From SOKG01 sp964502665 (GTDB lineage Bacteria; Chloroflexota; Dehalococcoidia; SZUA-161), in assembly GCA_964502665.1 (NCBI GenBank), contig CAZCXP010000088.1, forward strand, positions 1 through 10,667: a stretch of DNA of 10,667 bases, read 5' to 3'. The notes beneath the pieces were generated by a model. It had not been told where the DNA came from. It did not search any database and saw only the letters and a program-made list of their open reading frames with translations. Made by a program: the position numbers and the translations under genes. Shown piece after piece: positions 1 through 9,908 of this stretch (position 1 is its first letter; every line of letters begins with the position of its first letter).

Positions 1-2
1 GA

Positions 3-611
3 TACCTGTGGACAGCCCACGGTAGATTCCCCACCAACACCCCTGGCTGGTGGGGTGGGGCACACCCCTTCAACATCCTCGACTGGACCGTGGTCCACAA
101 CGGAGAGATTTCCTCCTACGGCATAAACCGGCGCTACCTGGAGGGTTTTGGCTACCATTGTACCATGCAAACGGATACCGAGGTGGTAGCCTACGCTATA
201 GACCTCTTGGTACGAAGGCACGGACTTCCGATCGAGATAGTGGCCAAGATACTGGCGCCTCCCTTCTGGAGCGATATAGAGCGTGGTCCTGCGTATGAGC
301 AAGAACTACTTCGCACTCTACGCCAGGTATATGGCAGCCTGCTGCTGAACGGTCCTTTCACCGTGATAATAGCTCATCAGGGTGAAATGATCGGGCTTAC
401 CGACAGGATAAGGCTGCGCCCGCTCACCGTGGGGACTAAAGGCTCCACGCTCTACCTCTCTTCGGAGGAGTCAGCCATTCGCCTGGTGTGCCCTGATCTT
501 GAGCGGGCCTGGATTCCTATGGGCGGCGAACCTATCGTGGGCAGACTGGAGAAGCCTCTTATACCCAAGGAAGTTGCTGTCGCAGGAGGGACGAGACGCC
601 ATGCTAACTAA
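3..611 (+). CDS. Class-II glutamine amidotransferase subunit of a split glutamate synthase (3' part only)
   Basis: The 5' end lies outside the window; 202 codons in frame 3 remain. Class-II amidotransferases use an N-terminal cysteine to hydrolyse glutamine and pass ammonia to a partner synthase. That cysteine would be upstream and cannot be checked. Visible family signatures are HGRFPTNT followed by GWWGGAHPFN, the oxyanion-region HNGEISSYG, the TDTEV segment about 30 residues later, and DRIRLRPLTVG with LYLSSEESAIR near the C-terminus, where glutamate synthase amidotransferase domains bind glutamine. It is a stand-alone subunit, as in archaeal-type glutamate synthase, because the FMN and GXGXG parts are separate genes downstream. 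Its stop overlaps the start of hisF by 11 nt, which implies translational coupling. The alternative is an N-methylglutamate synthase (MgsA/GlxB-like) subunit, which shares this three-gene architecture. The family call is firm; the exact substrate is inferred. Confidence 0.88.
   Translation, partial: YLWTAHGRFPTNTPGWWGGAHPFNILDWTVVHNGEISSYGINRRYLEGFGYHCTMQTDTEVVAYAIDLLVRRHGLPIEIVAKILAPPFWSDIERGPAYEQELLRTLRQVYGSLLLNGPFTVIIAHQGEMIGLTDRIRLRPLTVGTKGSTLYLSSEESAIRLVCPDLERAWIPMGGEPIVGRLEKPLIPKEVAVAGGTRRHAN
584..590 (+). promoter_or_regulatory. Ribosome binding site of hisF
   Basis: AGGAGGG lies 10 nt before the ATG at 601, inside the end of the preceding gene. It selects 601 over the upstream in-frame ATG at 499, which would add 34 residues that do not belong to the HisF fold. 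Confidence 0.8.
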
Positions 612-1425
612 GCGGATCATCCCTTGCCTTGATGTGACGCAGGGCCGTGTAGTTAAGGGCACGAGCTTCACCAAACTCCGCGACGCTGGTGACCCGGTGG
701 AGCTGGCTGCATTCTACTACCAGCAAGGCGCTGATGAGCTGGTCTTTTTGGATATCGGCGCCACTCCTGAGGGCCGAGACATCATGGTCGATGTAGTCGA
801 GCGCGTATCGGAACAAGTCTTCATTCCACTGACCGTCGGTGGCGGTCTGCGCGGCATTGCTGACATGCGGCGCATGCTGGAGGCAGGGGCTGATAAGATA
901 ACCATCAATACCGAGGCGGTGCGCCACCCCGAGCTTATCAGCGAAGGGGCCAAGAGGTTCGGCTCTCAGTGCATTGTTGTCGCCATCGATGCCAGGCGAT
1001 GCAGTGGCGATAACGTGCCCACCTGGGAGGTTTTGACTCACGGCGGTCGGAGGCCAACGGGGATCGATGCCCTAGAGTGGGCTGAACAGGCAGTTAGCCT
1101 CGGTGCAGGCGAGCTGCTCCTCACCAGTTGGGATGCCGACGGCCATCGAAGTGGGTATGACCTGGAGTTGACCGCTGCCATCAGTGATGCGGTGACGGTG
1201 CCGGTCATCGCCAGCGGTGGCGCGGGGACTCTGGAGCATCTCTACGAGGCGCTTGTCAGCGGCAAGGCCGACGCTGTCCTCGCCGCAAGCATATTTCACT
1301 ACCGGACCTATTCAATCCGCCAGGCCAAAGAATATCTGGCTGCAAAAGGGATTCCTGTAAGGAAGGTAGCATCCGAAGGAGGGGCTGACGGTGAAGACCT
1401 ATCTGCCGCCGAAGTTCATCGTTGA
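601..1425 (+). CDS. hisF: Imidazole glycerol phosphate synthase cyclase subunit HisF
   Basis: HisF is the (beta/alpha)8-barrel cyclase that combines ammonia from HisH with PRFAR, giving imidazole-glycerol phosphate (histidine pathway) and AICAR (purine pathway). The protein starts MLTKRIIPCLDV. The two catalytic aspartates of the Thermotoga enzyme fall at D11 and D130. The ammonia-gate residues R5, E46 and K99 match, and the fourth gate residue is E171. Phosphate-binding loops TVGGG (about 78-82) and IASGGAGT (about 203-210) are present. TSWDADGHRSGYD stands where many relatives have Met or Ile instead of Trp. At 274 residues it is about 20 longer than usual: after IPVR (251-254) a tail runs into the next gene, overlapping it by 35 nt. 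No hisH or other his gene is visible; instead it sits between two glutamate synthase subunit genes. All key residues are intact, so it is probably a working HisF. Confidence 0.95.
   Translation: MLTKRIIPCLDVTQGRVVKGTSFTKLRDAGDPVELAAFYYQQGADELVFLDIGATPEGRDIMVDVVERVSEQVFIPLTVGGGLRGIADMRRMLEAGADKITINTEAVRHPELISEGAKRFGSQCIVVAIDARRCSGDNVPTWEVLTHGGRRPTGIDALEWAEQAVSLGAGELLLTSWDADGHRSGYDLELTAAISDAVTVPVIASGGAGTLEHLYEALVSGKADAVLAASIFHYRTYSIRQAKEYLAAKGIPVRKVASEGGADGEDLSAAEVHR
1377..1382 (+). promoter_or_regulatory. Ribosome binding site of the FMN glutamate synthase subunit
   Basis: AGGAGG lies 8 nt before a GTG start at 1391, both inside the 3' end of hisF. This explains why the start is GTG and why the two genes overlap by 35 nt. 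Confidence 0.78.
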
Positions 1426-2896
1426 GCGAGACCCGGAGCGCTGCATCCAGTGTCAGGTGTGTGTCAACCAGTGCAGCTTCGACACACACTACTACGATGC
1501 TGAGGACGACGAGGTCAGGAGCCGCGAGGGGACATGCGTCGGCTGTCACCGCTGTGTCCTCTTTTGTCCTACCGACGCTTTGAATGTCAGAAGAACTCCG
1601 TTGGACTACAGAGAGAACTACAACTGGCGACCAGAGGTAATTGAGGACATCATGAAGCAAGCCGAGACCGGCGGCGTCCTTCTTACCGGAATGGGCAACG
1701 ATAAGGGGTATCGCGTCTACTGGGATCACCTGGTTCTCAATGCCAGCCAGGTAACCAACCCCTCAATAGACCCGCTGCGAGAGCCGATGGAGCTCACCAC
1801 CTATATCGGACGAAAACCGGACAGGGTTGATATAGACCCCGACTCCATGAGCCTGAAAACGAAGCTTGCTCCTCAGGTCAGGATCGAGGTGCCGGTGATG
1901 TTCGCTGCCATGTCCTACGGCGCAGTGAGCTTGAATGTCCACGAGTCGCTGGCACGTGCAGCCACCGAAGCGCAAACGCTGTGGAACACCGGCGAGGGGG
2001 GACTTCATCCTAAGCTATATAAATATGGGGCTAACACAATCGTCCAGGTGGCCTCAGGGCGGTTTGGCGTACACGCCGAGTACCTTAATGCAGCCAGAAT
2101 AGTCGAGATAAAGATCGGTCAGGGGGCGAAGCCTGGCATAGGGGGGCACCTTCCCGGCGAAAAAGTAAGCGCCGATGTTTCCTCGACCAGAATGATTCCC
2201 CAGGGTACAGATGCCCTATCACCTGCACCGCAGCACGATATTTACTCCATCGAGGACCTGGCTCAGCTTGTACACGCTCTGAAAGAGGCCACCAACTACA
2301 CCAAGCCGATATCGGTAAAGATCGCTGCTGTCCATAACTCAGCGGCTATTGCCAGTGGGATGGTACGCGCCGGGGCGGACATGATAGTGCTCGATGGTCT
2401 GCGGGGCTCAACCGGCGCTGCACCCAAGATTATACGCGACAATGTCGGCATTCCCATCGAGATGGCTCTGGCCTCAGTGGATACCCGGCTGAGGCAGGAA
2501 GGCATCCGCAATCAGGCCTCTGTTGTGGTTTCCGGCGGGATCAGGAACAGCGGAGATGTGGCCAAGGCAATCGCCCTTGGCGCCGATGCCGTCTATATCG
2601 GGACGGCGGCTCTCGTTGCTCTGGGCTGCTGCCTTTGCCAGCAGTGCCACACAGGGAAATGCGCCTGGGGTATATGTACCACCGATCTCCGGCTAACCAA
2701 GAGGGTCAACCCTGACATCGGGGCCAGGCGGCTGGCCAACCTGCTCCGCGGCTGGGACCTGGAGCTGAAAGAAATACTGGGCGGCATGGGCATCAACGCG
2801 CTCGAGAGCTTGCGAGGCAATCGCTTGCACTTGAGGGGTGTCGGACTTACCGATACCGAACTCGAAATCCTGGGAGTAAGAATGGCAGGTAGCTGA
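1391..2896 (+). CDS. gltB: Glutamate synthase FMN/Fe-S subunit with N-terminal 2x[4Fe-4S] ferredoxin domain
   Basis: 501 residues from a GTG start. The N-terminus carries two ferredoxin clusters: C18-x2-C21-x2-C24-x3-C28 and C49-x2-C52-x2-C55-x3-C59. From about residue 110 to the end it is the FMN-binding (beta/alpha)8 synthase domain, where 2-oxoglutarate and ammonia form glutamate. Typical segments are FAAMSYGAVS (171-180), NTGEGG (199-204), VASGRFGV (220-227), KIGQGAKPGIGGHLPG (241-256), VLDGLRGSTGAAP (333-345) and SGGIRNSGDVAKA (381-393). C413-x5-C419-x4-C424 matches the [3Fe-4S] ligands of glutamate synthases; extra cysteines C414, C416 and C429 lie around it. In the split archaeal-type enzyme the ferredoxin domain is thought to bring electrons in. 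No GltD-type NADPH subunit is visible nearby, so the donor is unknown. The gene is 1 nt from the GXGXG gene. An N-methylglutamate synthase MgsC-like role is the main alternative. Confidence 0.92.
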   Translation: MKTYLPPKFIVERDPERCIQCQVCVNQCSFDTHYYDAEDDEVRSREGTCVGCHRCVLFCPTDALNVRRTPLDYRENYNWRPEVIEDIMKQAETGGVLLTGMGNDKGYRVYWDHLVLNASQVTNPSIDPLREPMELTTYIGRKPDRVDIDPDSMSLKTKLAPQVRIEVPVMFAAMSYGAVSLNVHESLARAATEAQTLWNTGEGGLHPKLYKYGANTIVQVASGRFGVHAEYLNAARIVEIKIGQGAKPGIGGHLPGEKVSADVSSTRMIPQGTDALSPAPQHDIYSIEDLAQLVHALKEATNYTKPISVKIAAVHNSAAIASGMVRAGADMIVLDGLRGSTGAAPKIIRDNVGIPIEMALASVDTRLRQEGIRNQASVVVSGGIRNSGDVAKAIALGADAVYIGTAALVALGCCLCQQCHTGKCAWGICTTDLRLTKRVNPDIGARRLANLLRGWDLELKEILGGMGINALESLRGNRLHLRGVGLTDTELEILGVRMAGS

Positions 2897-2897
2897 G

Positions 2898-3671
2898 ATG
2901 GCAGACAACGTCTATAGCAATAGAGCTGACCAGGTAGTCAAGATCAATGCCTACGGTGTCTCCTACCGCGAACTAAATGCCCGGCTGAGGGATACAGTCT
3001 CGAATGGAACCCAGAGGATTGAGATTCACAATGTGTATGGGCAGAGGTATATCGGCACGGACTTGGACAAACCGGTGGATATCGAGATATATGGTGTTGC
3101 TGGCAATGATCTGGGGGCTTTCATGGATGGGCCCAGGATTACTGTCCACGGCAATGCTCAAGACGGCTGCGGAAATACCATGAACAGCGGGGAAATAATA
3201 GTCCATGGCCACGCAGGGGACATTATCGGCCTCTCCGCCCGGGGAGGAAAGATCTTCGTCCGGGAAGATGTCGGCTACAGGGCTGCCATCCACATGAAGG
3301 AGTACCAGGACAAGAAGCCGGTGCTGGTCATCGGAGGCACTGCCCAGGACTTCTTCGGCGAATACATGGCGGGCGGAATCGTGATCCTACTCGGCCTCAA
3401 TCTGAAGGAAGGTGAACGCCATAAAGCCAAGTTCATCGGTACCGGCATGCACGGGGGTGTTATCTACTTGAGGGGCAGCGTAGATGATTTCCAGTTGGGC
3501 AAGGAGGTAGGCATTGTCGAGCTCGAAGAAGATGACTACCGGCTTGTTCGGCAATTTGTCGGCGAGTTTGCGGCTCATTTTGATTACGACGCCGAGCAGA
3601 TATTGAAAAACAAGTTCATCAAGCTGTTCCCTCTTTGGCTCAGACCTTATGGCAGACTGTACGCGTACTAA
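2898..3671 (+). CDS. GXGXG beta-helix subunit of the split glutamate synthase
   Basis: 257 residues starting at ATG 2898, 1 nt after the preceding stop, with only a weak AGGTAG ribosome site 5 nt upstream, so translation is probably coupled. Residues about 45-195 show the repeated glycine-rich turns of the glutamate synthase alpha C-terminal domain: VAGNDLGAFMDGPRITVHGN, then GCGNTMNSGEIIVHGHAGD, then SARGGKIFVREDVGYRA, GGTAQDFFGEYMAGGIVILLG and GTGMHGGVIYLRG. In the fused enzyme this right-handed beta-helix is a structural support between the amidotransferase and FMN domains and has no active site. The last 60 residues are a non-repeat tail ending LWLRPYGRLYAY. MgsB/GlxC of N-methylglutamate synthase has the same fold. 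Together with the genes at 3-611 and 1391-2896 it completes the three-part synthase. Confidence 0.9.
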   Translation: MADNVYSNRADQVVKINAYGVSYRELNARLRDTVSNGTQRIEIHNVYGQRYIGTDLDKPVDIEIYGVAGNDLGAFMDGPRITVHGNAQDGCGNTMNSGEIIVHGHAGDIIGLSARGGKIFVREDVGYRAAIHMKEYQDKKPVLVIGGTAQDFFGEYMAGGIVILLGLNLKEGERHKAKFIGTGMHGGVIYLRGSVDDFQLGKEVGIVELEEDDYRLVRQFVGEFAAHFDYDAEQILKNKFIKLFPLWLRPYGRLYAY

Positions 3672-3677
3672 GGGGAG
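3671..3677 (+). promoter_or_regulatory. Ribosome binding site deciding the NrpR-like start
   Basis: AGGGGAG, overlapping the last base of the preceding stop codon, lies 10 nt before ATG 3688. The in-frame ATG at 3649 lies inside the previous gene without a comparable site, so 3688 is preferred. Confidence 0.65.
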
Positions 3678-3687
3678 TGATCGAGAG

Positions 3688-4686
3688 ATGATAGGGCTGG
3701 AGAATCACCAAGTAGAGAGGAAGGTCATAGCCATTCTGAAGGTTCTCAGCGACTCACAGGAGCCGCTGGGTGGCAGGGTTATCGCCCGTCGTCTTGGAGA
3801 CCTCGGCATCGAGCTCGGGGAAAGGGCAGTGAGGTACCACCTCAGGCTGATGGATGAGCGAGGCCTTACCAGCTCTGTGGGACAAAGGGATGGCAGGTTG
3901 ATTACACAGAAAGGAATTGAGGAAGTAGAGTGCGCCCTGGTTAGTGACAGGGTAGGATCAATAGGAGCCAGGATTGAGTTGTTGGCTTATCAAACCTCAT
4001 TCGATCCGGAAGAGCGAACTGGTAAGGTCCCTATCAACACGTCCCTATTTCCCAAAGAGGAATTCGCCCGCGCTGTCCAGGCGATGAAAAACGCCTTTGG
4101 ATTCGGGCTTTGCGTCAGTGACCTGGTAGCCGTGGCTCCTGAGGGAGAGAGGTTGGGGGAGGTGGTTGTACCCGAGGGCCAGGTCGGTTTGGCCACGGTA
4201 TCCAGTGTCGCGATAAGCGGGGCTCTCTTGAAAGCCGGCATCCCGCTTGATTCAAAATTCGCCGGCATACTGCAGACTCGGGATCAAAAGCCACCTCGCT
4301 TTATCGAACTGATAGAGTACTCAGGCTGCTCGCTGGATCCCGCGGAGATTTTTGTCGCAGGCAAGATGACCAAGGTCGCTGAGGCGGTATATAGCGGCGA
4401 GGGCAAGATAATGGCCAGCCTCCACGAACTCCCCGCTCGCTGTAGGCCAGTGGTGGAGGAAATTACTGAGAAATTAGGCAAGGCTGGCCTAGGCGGCGTG
4501 ATTTTGATTGGAAAGGCGAACGAACCGGTGTGTGAAATCCCCGTGGGATCAAGCAAGGTGGGAATGATACTCCAAAGCGGGCTCAATCCCGTGGCAGCCG
4601 CTGTGGAGAGGGGGATAGAGGTGGTAAACCGCGCGATGAGCGGGATGATCGACTACCGCAGTCTAAAGAGCTTCTGGGACCTGTGA
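3688..4686 (+). CDS. nrpR: NrpR-like transcriptional regulator (winged-helix HTH plus DUF128 sensor domain)
   Basis: 332 residues from ATG 3688 (345 if ATG 3649 is used). Residues about 8-65 form a winged helix of the NrpR/RNase R N-terminal type: VERKVIAILKVL, then RVIARRLGD, then RAVRYHLRLMDERGL. Residues about 83-315 match the DUF128 (NrpR regulatory) domain: DRVGSIG near its start, SVAISGALLKAGIPL, then IELIEYSGCSLDPAEIF followed by KMTKVAEAV and SLHELPA, and at the end VGMILQSGLNPVAAAVERGI. In methanogens NrpR represses nitrogen-fixation and glutamine synthetase genes and releases DNA when 2-oxoglutarate rises. Some archaeal members have two DUF128 domains; this one has a single copy. 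Lying after the glutamate synthase genes and before carAB, it could report nitrogen status for this cluster. Ligand and targets are inferred. I saw no GGAA-N6-TTCC type methanogen operator in the gaps I checked. Confidence 0.87.
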   Translation: MIGLENHQVERKVIAILKVLSDSQEPLGGRVIARRLGDLGIELGERAVRYHLRLMDERGLTSSVGQRDGRLITQKGIEEVECALVSDRVGSIGARIELLAYQTSFDPEERTGKVPINTSLFPKEEFARAVQAMKNAFGFGLCVSDLVAVAPEGERLGEVVVPEGQVGLATVSSVAISGALLKAGIPLDSKFAGILQTRDQKPPRFIELIEYSGCSLDPAEIFVAGKMTKVAEAVYSGEGKIMASLHELPARCRPVVEEITEKLGKAGLGGVILIGKANEPVCEIPVGSSKVGMILQSGLNPVAAAVERGIEVVNRAMSGMIDYRSLKSFWDL

Positions 4687-4694
4687 ATGACGGC

Positions 4695-4701
4695 GGTGGA
4701 G
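4695..4701 (+). promoter_or_regulatory. Ribosome binding site of the response-regulator gene
   Basis: GGTGGAG lies 8 nt before ATG 4710 in the 23-nt gap after the NrpR-like gene. This supports the start at 4710. Confidence 0.55.
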
Positions 4702-4709
4702 AATAGCTA

Positions 4710-5387
4710 ATGGTGCCGAGAGTGATAATCATAGGTGACGAACATCAGCACGTCTGGAGGCTCAGTAAAGAGCTGGTCGAGCGGGGTTTTGACTGCTCCA
4801 TTGCCTGCGACGGTGAGTTGATCCCGAAGAAGATCGCTGAGCAGGACCCAGACCTGCTGCTGGTGGCTGTCAACGGGTGCCAAGACAGCTCGATGGTGAA
4901 CTATTTAGCCCAGCGGCCGAACGAGCTCAGGGATTCGCCCGCAATAGCTCTTCTCTCCCTCCACAACCTCGACGATTTCGACCCTGGCCTGCCCGTGGAT
5001 GACTTCGTGGCGGAGCCCTGGGATGCGAGCGAAGTTGCTCTCCGAATAAGGCGAACCCTTCGACGTACAAACGGCACTGGCAAGGCGCAGTCGATAAAAT
5101 GCGGCGACCTGGTGATAGATGTGGACAATTGCGAGGTAACAGTGAATGGCAGGTTAGTAACATTGACCTTCAAGGAATATGAGTTGCTCAGGTTTCTAGC
5201 AAGCAACAGGGGAAGAGTCTTTACGCGTGACGCCCTGCTCAACGAGGTCTGGGGCTATGACTACTATGGCGGCGACAGGACAGTGGACGTGCACATCAGG
5301 AGGCTCAGGAGCAAGATCGAGGACTCCGTCCATACCTTCATCGAAACGGTGAGGAATATGGGATATAGATTCAGGAAACAAGCTTAG
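4710..5387 (+). CDS. OmpR/PhoB-family response regulator with a degenerate, probably non-phosphorylatable receiver
   Basis: 225 residues. The N-terminal half (about 1-118) has the receiver layout: VIIIGDE with acidic residues D10 and E11, then PDLLLVAVNG, then VDDFVAEPWDASEV. By alignment to the usual PDLxLLD pattern, the phospho-acceptor aspartate position is A53. The usual TKP is A101-E102-P103, so the invariant lysine is also lost. The C-terminal half (about 128-223) is an intact OmpR/PhoB winged helix: LTFKEYELLRFLASNRGRVF, then LLNEVWGYDYYGGDRTVD, VHIRRLRSKIE and VRNMGYRF. It therefore probably binds DNA independently of phosphorylation. No sensor kinase gene is present. Orphan OmpR-type regulators include the actinobacterial nitrogen regulator GlnR, so a nitrogen role is possible given the neighbours, but that is inference. 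Its gene follows the NrpR-like gene by 23 nt and precedes carA. Confidence 0.9.
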   Translation: MVPRVIIIGDEHQHVWRLSKELVERGFDCSIACDGELIPKKIAEQDPDLLLVAVNGCQDSSMVNYLAQRPNELRDSPAIALLSLHNLDDFDPGLPVDDFVAEPWDASEVALRIRRTLRRTNGTGKAQSIKCGDLVIDVDNCEVTVNGRLVTLTFKEYELLRFLASNRGRVFTRDALLNEVWGYDYYGGDRTVDVHIRRLRSKIEDSVHTFIETVRNMGYRFRKQA

Positions 5388-5434
5388 ACCGTAATCACCT
5401 GCATGAACGGTCATATTATGAAATCCTGTCAGGA
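5387..5434 (+). promoter_or_regulatory. Possible operator/leader region ahead of carAB (two inverted repeats)
   Basis: The gap before carA (5388-5450) is the longest in the plus-strand cluster. It holds a perfect 6-bp inverted repeat, GACCGT (5387-5392) with ACGGTC (5407-5412), separated by 14 nt. Further on is an 11-base palindrome, TCCTGTCAGGA (5424-5434). TATTAT at 5414-5419 could serve as a -10 element, but no convincing -35 box lies 16-18 nt upstream. No T-run follows the first repeat, so it is not an intrinsic terminator. Short repeats like these can occur by chance. Confidence 0.3.
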
Positions 5435-5438
5435 ATCG

Positions 5439-5444
5439 AGAGGA
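5439..5444 (+). promoter_or_regulatory. Ribosome binding site deciding the carA start
   Basis: AGAGGA lies 6 nt before GTG 5451. Starting there gives a CarA-like N-terminus (LNKAILVLEDG). The in-frame ATGs at 5403 and 5418 lack a good site and would add residues unlike the family. Confidence 0.65.
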
Positions 5445-5450
5445 CGAAGT

Positions 5451-6539
5451 GTGCTAAACAAAGCGATACTAGTGCTTGAGGACGGCTCGGTCTACCAAGG
5501 GCATTCGTTCGGCGCAGACGTACAGGGCTATGGTGAGGTCGTGTTCAACACCAGCATGACTGGCTACCAGGAGGTGTTGACCGACCCATCCTACGCGGGC
5601 CAGATTGTAGCCCTCACCTACCCCCTCATCGGCAATTATGGAATCAACCTGGAGGACTTTGAGTCCCAGCGCATCCAGGTGAGCGGGTTCGTCGTCCGTG
5701 AGTACTGTGACAAGCCCAGTCACTGGAAGAGTACGAGTACGCTGGATGAGTTCCTGGCGGGGGCTGGGGTCCCGGGTATAGGTGACGTGGACACCCGCGC
5801 GCTCACGCGGCATCTGCGCTCAGCCGGGGTGATGATGGGCATGATCACAACTGAAACGACCTCCGGCGAAGCACTGAAGCGGCTGAAAGAAGCACCTCGC
5901 TACGACGAAGTCGATTTCGTCAAGGGAGTGAGCACCGGCGTTGCGTACGAATGGACCACTCCATCTGAGGCAGACCAACTAAACGGACACCACGTAGTTG
6001 TTGTCGACTGCGGCCTGAAATGCAACATTCTGAGGATCCTGGGGGGAATGGGCTGCCGACTAACCGTTGTCCCATGCACGACCTCCGCGGAGCAGATACT
6101 AGCCCTCAAGCCCGATGGCATCCTGCTATCGCCGGGGCCAGGCGACCCGGCGCTTCTGGATTACGTAGTGGAGACCGTGCACAAGCTCGTCGGGCGCAAA
6201 CCGATAATGGGCATTTGTCTTGGTCTTCAACTGATAGGCCGCGCCTTCGGCGCGGAGACCTTCAAGCTGAAATTCGGACACCGGGGCGCGAATCATCCCG
6301 TTCGTGAGCTGGAGACCGGACGCGTGTACATAACGTCCCAGAACCACGGATATGCCATCAAGCCGGACACCCTGAAGAACGGTGTCGAGGTAAGCCATAT
6401 CAACCTCAACGATGGCACTGTTGAGGGCCTGAGGCACCGCGAACTGCCGGTATTCGCCATCCAGTATCACTCCGAGGCATCGCCCGGTCCTCAGGACAAT
6501 ATCTACATGTTCAAGAAGTTTGTGGAGATGCTGAAGTAA
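5451..6539 (+). CDS. carA: Carbamoyl-phosphate synthase small (glutaminase) subunit
   Basis: CarA hydrolyses glutamine and channels ammonia to CarB for carbamoyl phosphate, the precursor of pyrimidines and arginine. From GTG 5451 the protein has 362 residues, normal for the family. The N-terminal CarA domain shows LVLEDGSVYQG, then EVVFNTSMTGYQEVLTDPSY and LIGNYGIN, and later IGDVDTRALTRHLR. The C-terminal class-I glutaminase has LLSPGPGDP, the nucleophile elbow GICLGLQL with C256, TSQNHGYA, and the catalytic H340 and E342 in QYHSEASPGP. These match the Cys-His-Glu triad (Cys269/His353/Glu355 in E. coli). carB begins 30 nt downstream. No PyrR-type attenuator or arginine operator is evident; the only candidate control elements are the inverted repeats upstream. 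Confidence 0.97.
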   Translation: MLNKAILVLEDGSVYQGHSFGADVQGYGEVVFNTSMTGYQEVLTDPSYAGQIVALTYPLIGNYGINLEDFESQRIQVSGFVVREYCDKPSHWKSTSTLDEFLAGAGVPGIGDVDTRALTRHLRSAGVMMGMITTETTSGEALKRLKEAPRYDEVDFVKGVSTGVAYEWTTPSEADQLNGHHVVVVDCGLKCNILRILGGMGCRLTVVPCTTSAEQILALKPDGILLSPGPGDPALLDYVVETVHKLVGRKPIMGICLGLQLIGRAFGAETFKLKFGHRGANHPVRELETGRVYITSQNHGYAIKPDTLKNGVEVSHINLNDGTVEGLRHRELPVFAIQYHSEASPGPQDNIYMFKKFVEMLK

Positions 6540-6549
6540 GTCCAATTGC

Positions 6550-6558
6550 AGGATAGGA
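6550..6558 (+). promoter_or_regulatory. Ribosome binding site region deciding the carB start
   Basis: AGGATAGGA ends 11 nt before ATG 6570. The in-frame TTG at 6546 lies before this site and GTG 6561 is too close to it. ATG 6570 gives the family-like start MVRKPSKVLVIGSG. Confidence 0.5.
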
Positions 6559-6569
6559 TTGTGGCTAGC

Positions 6570-9908
<3,339 letters not shown>

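Noticed and set aside
1256..1729. 157-codon open frame on the minus strand across the hisF/FMN-subunit junction
   Set aside because: It lies opposite two well-supported genes, shows no family-like motifs and has no ribosome site; it is a shadow of GC-rich coding sequence.
3649..3687. Upstream ATG giving a 345-residue NrpR-like protein
   Set aside because: It lies inside the previous gene and lacks a ribosome site, while ATG 3688 has AGGGGAG at a good distance.
6126..6545. 139-codon open frame on the minus strand opposite carA
   Set aside because: It is antisense to conserved CarA glutaminase sequence with no recognisable protein signature.
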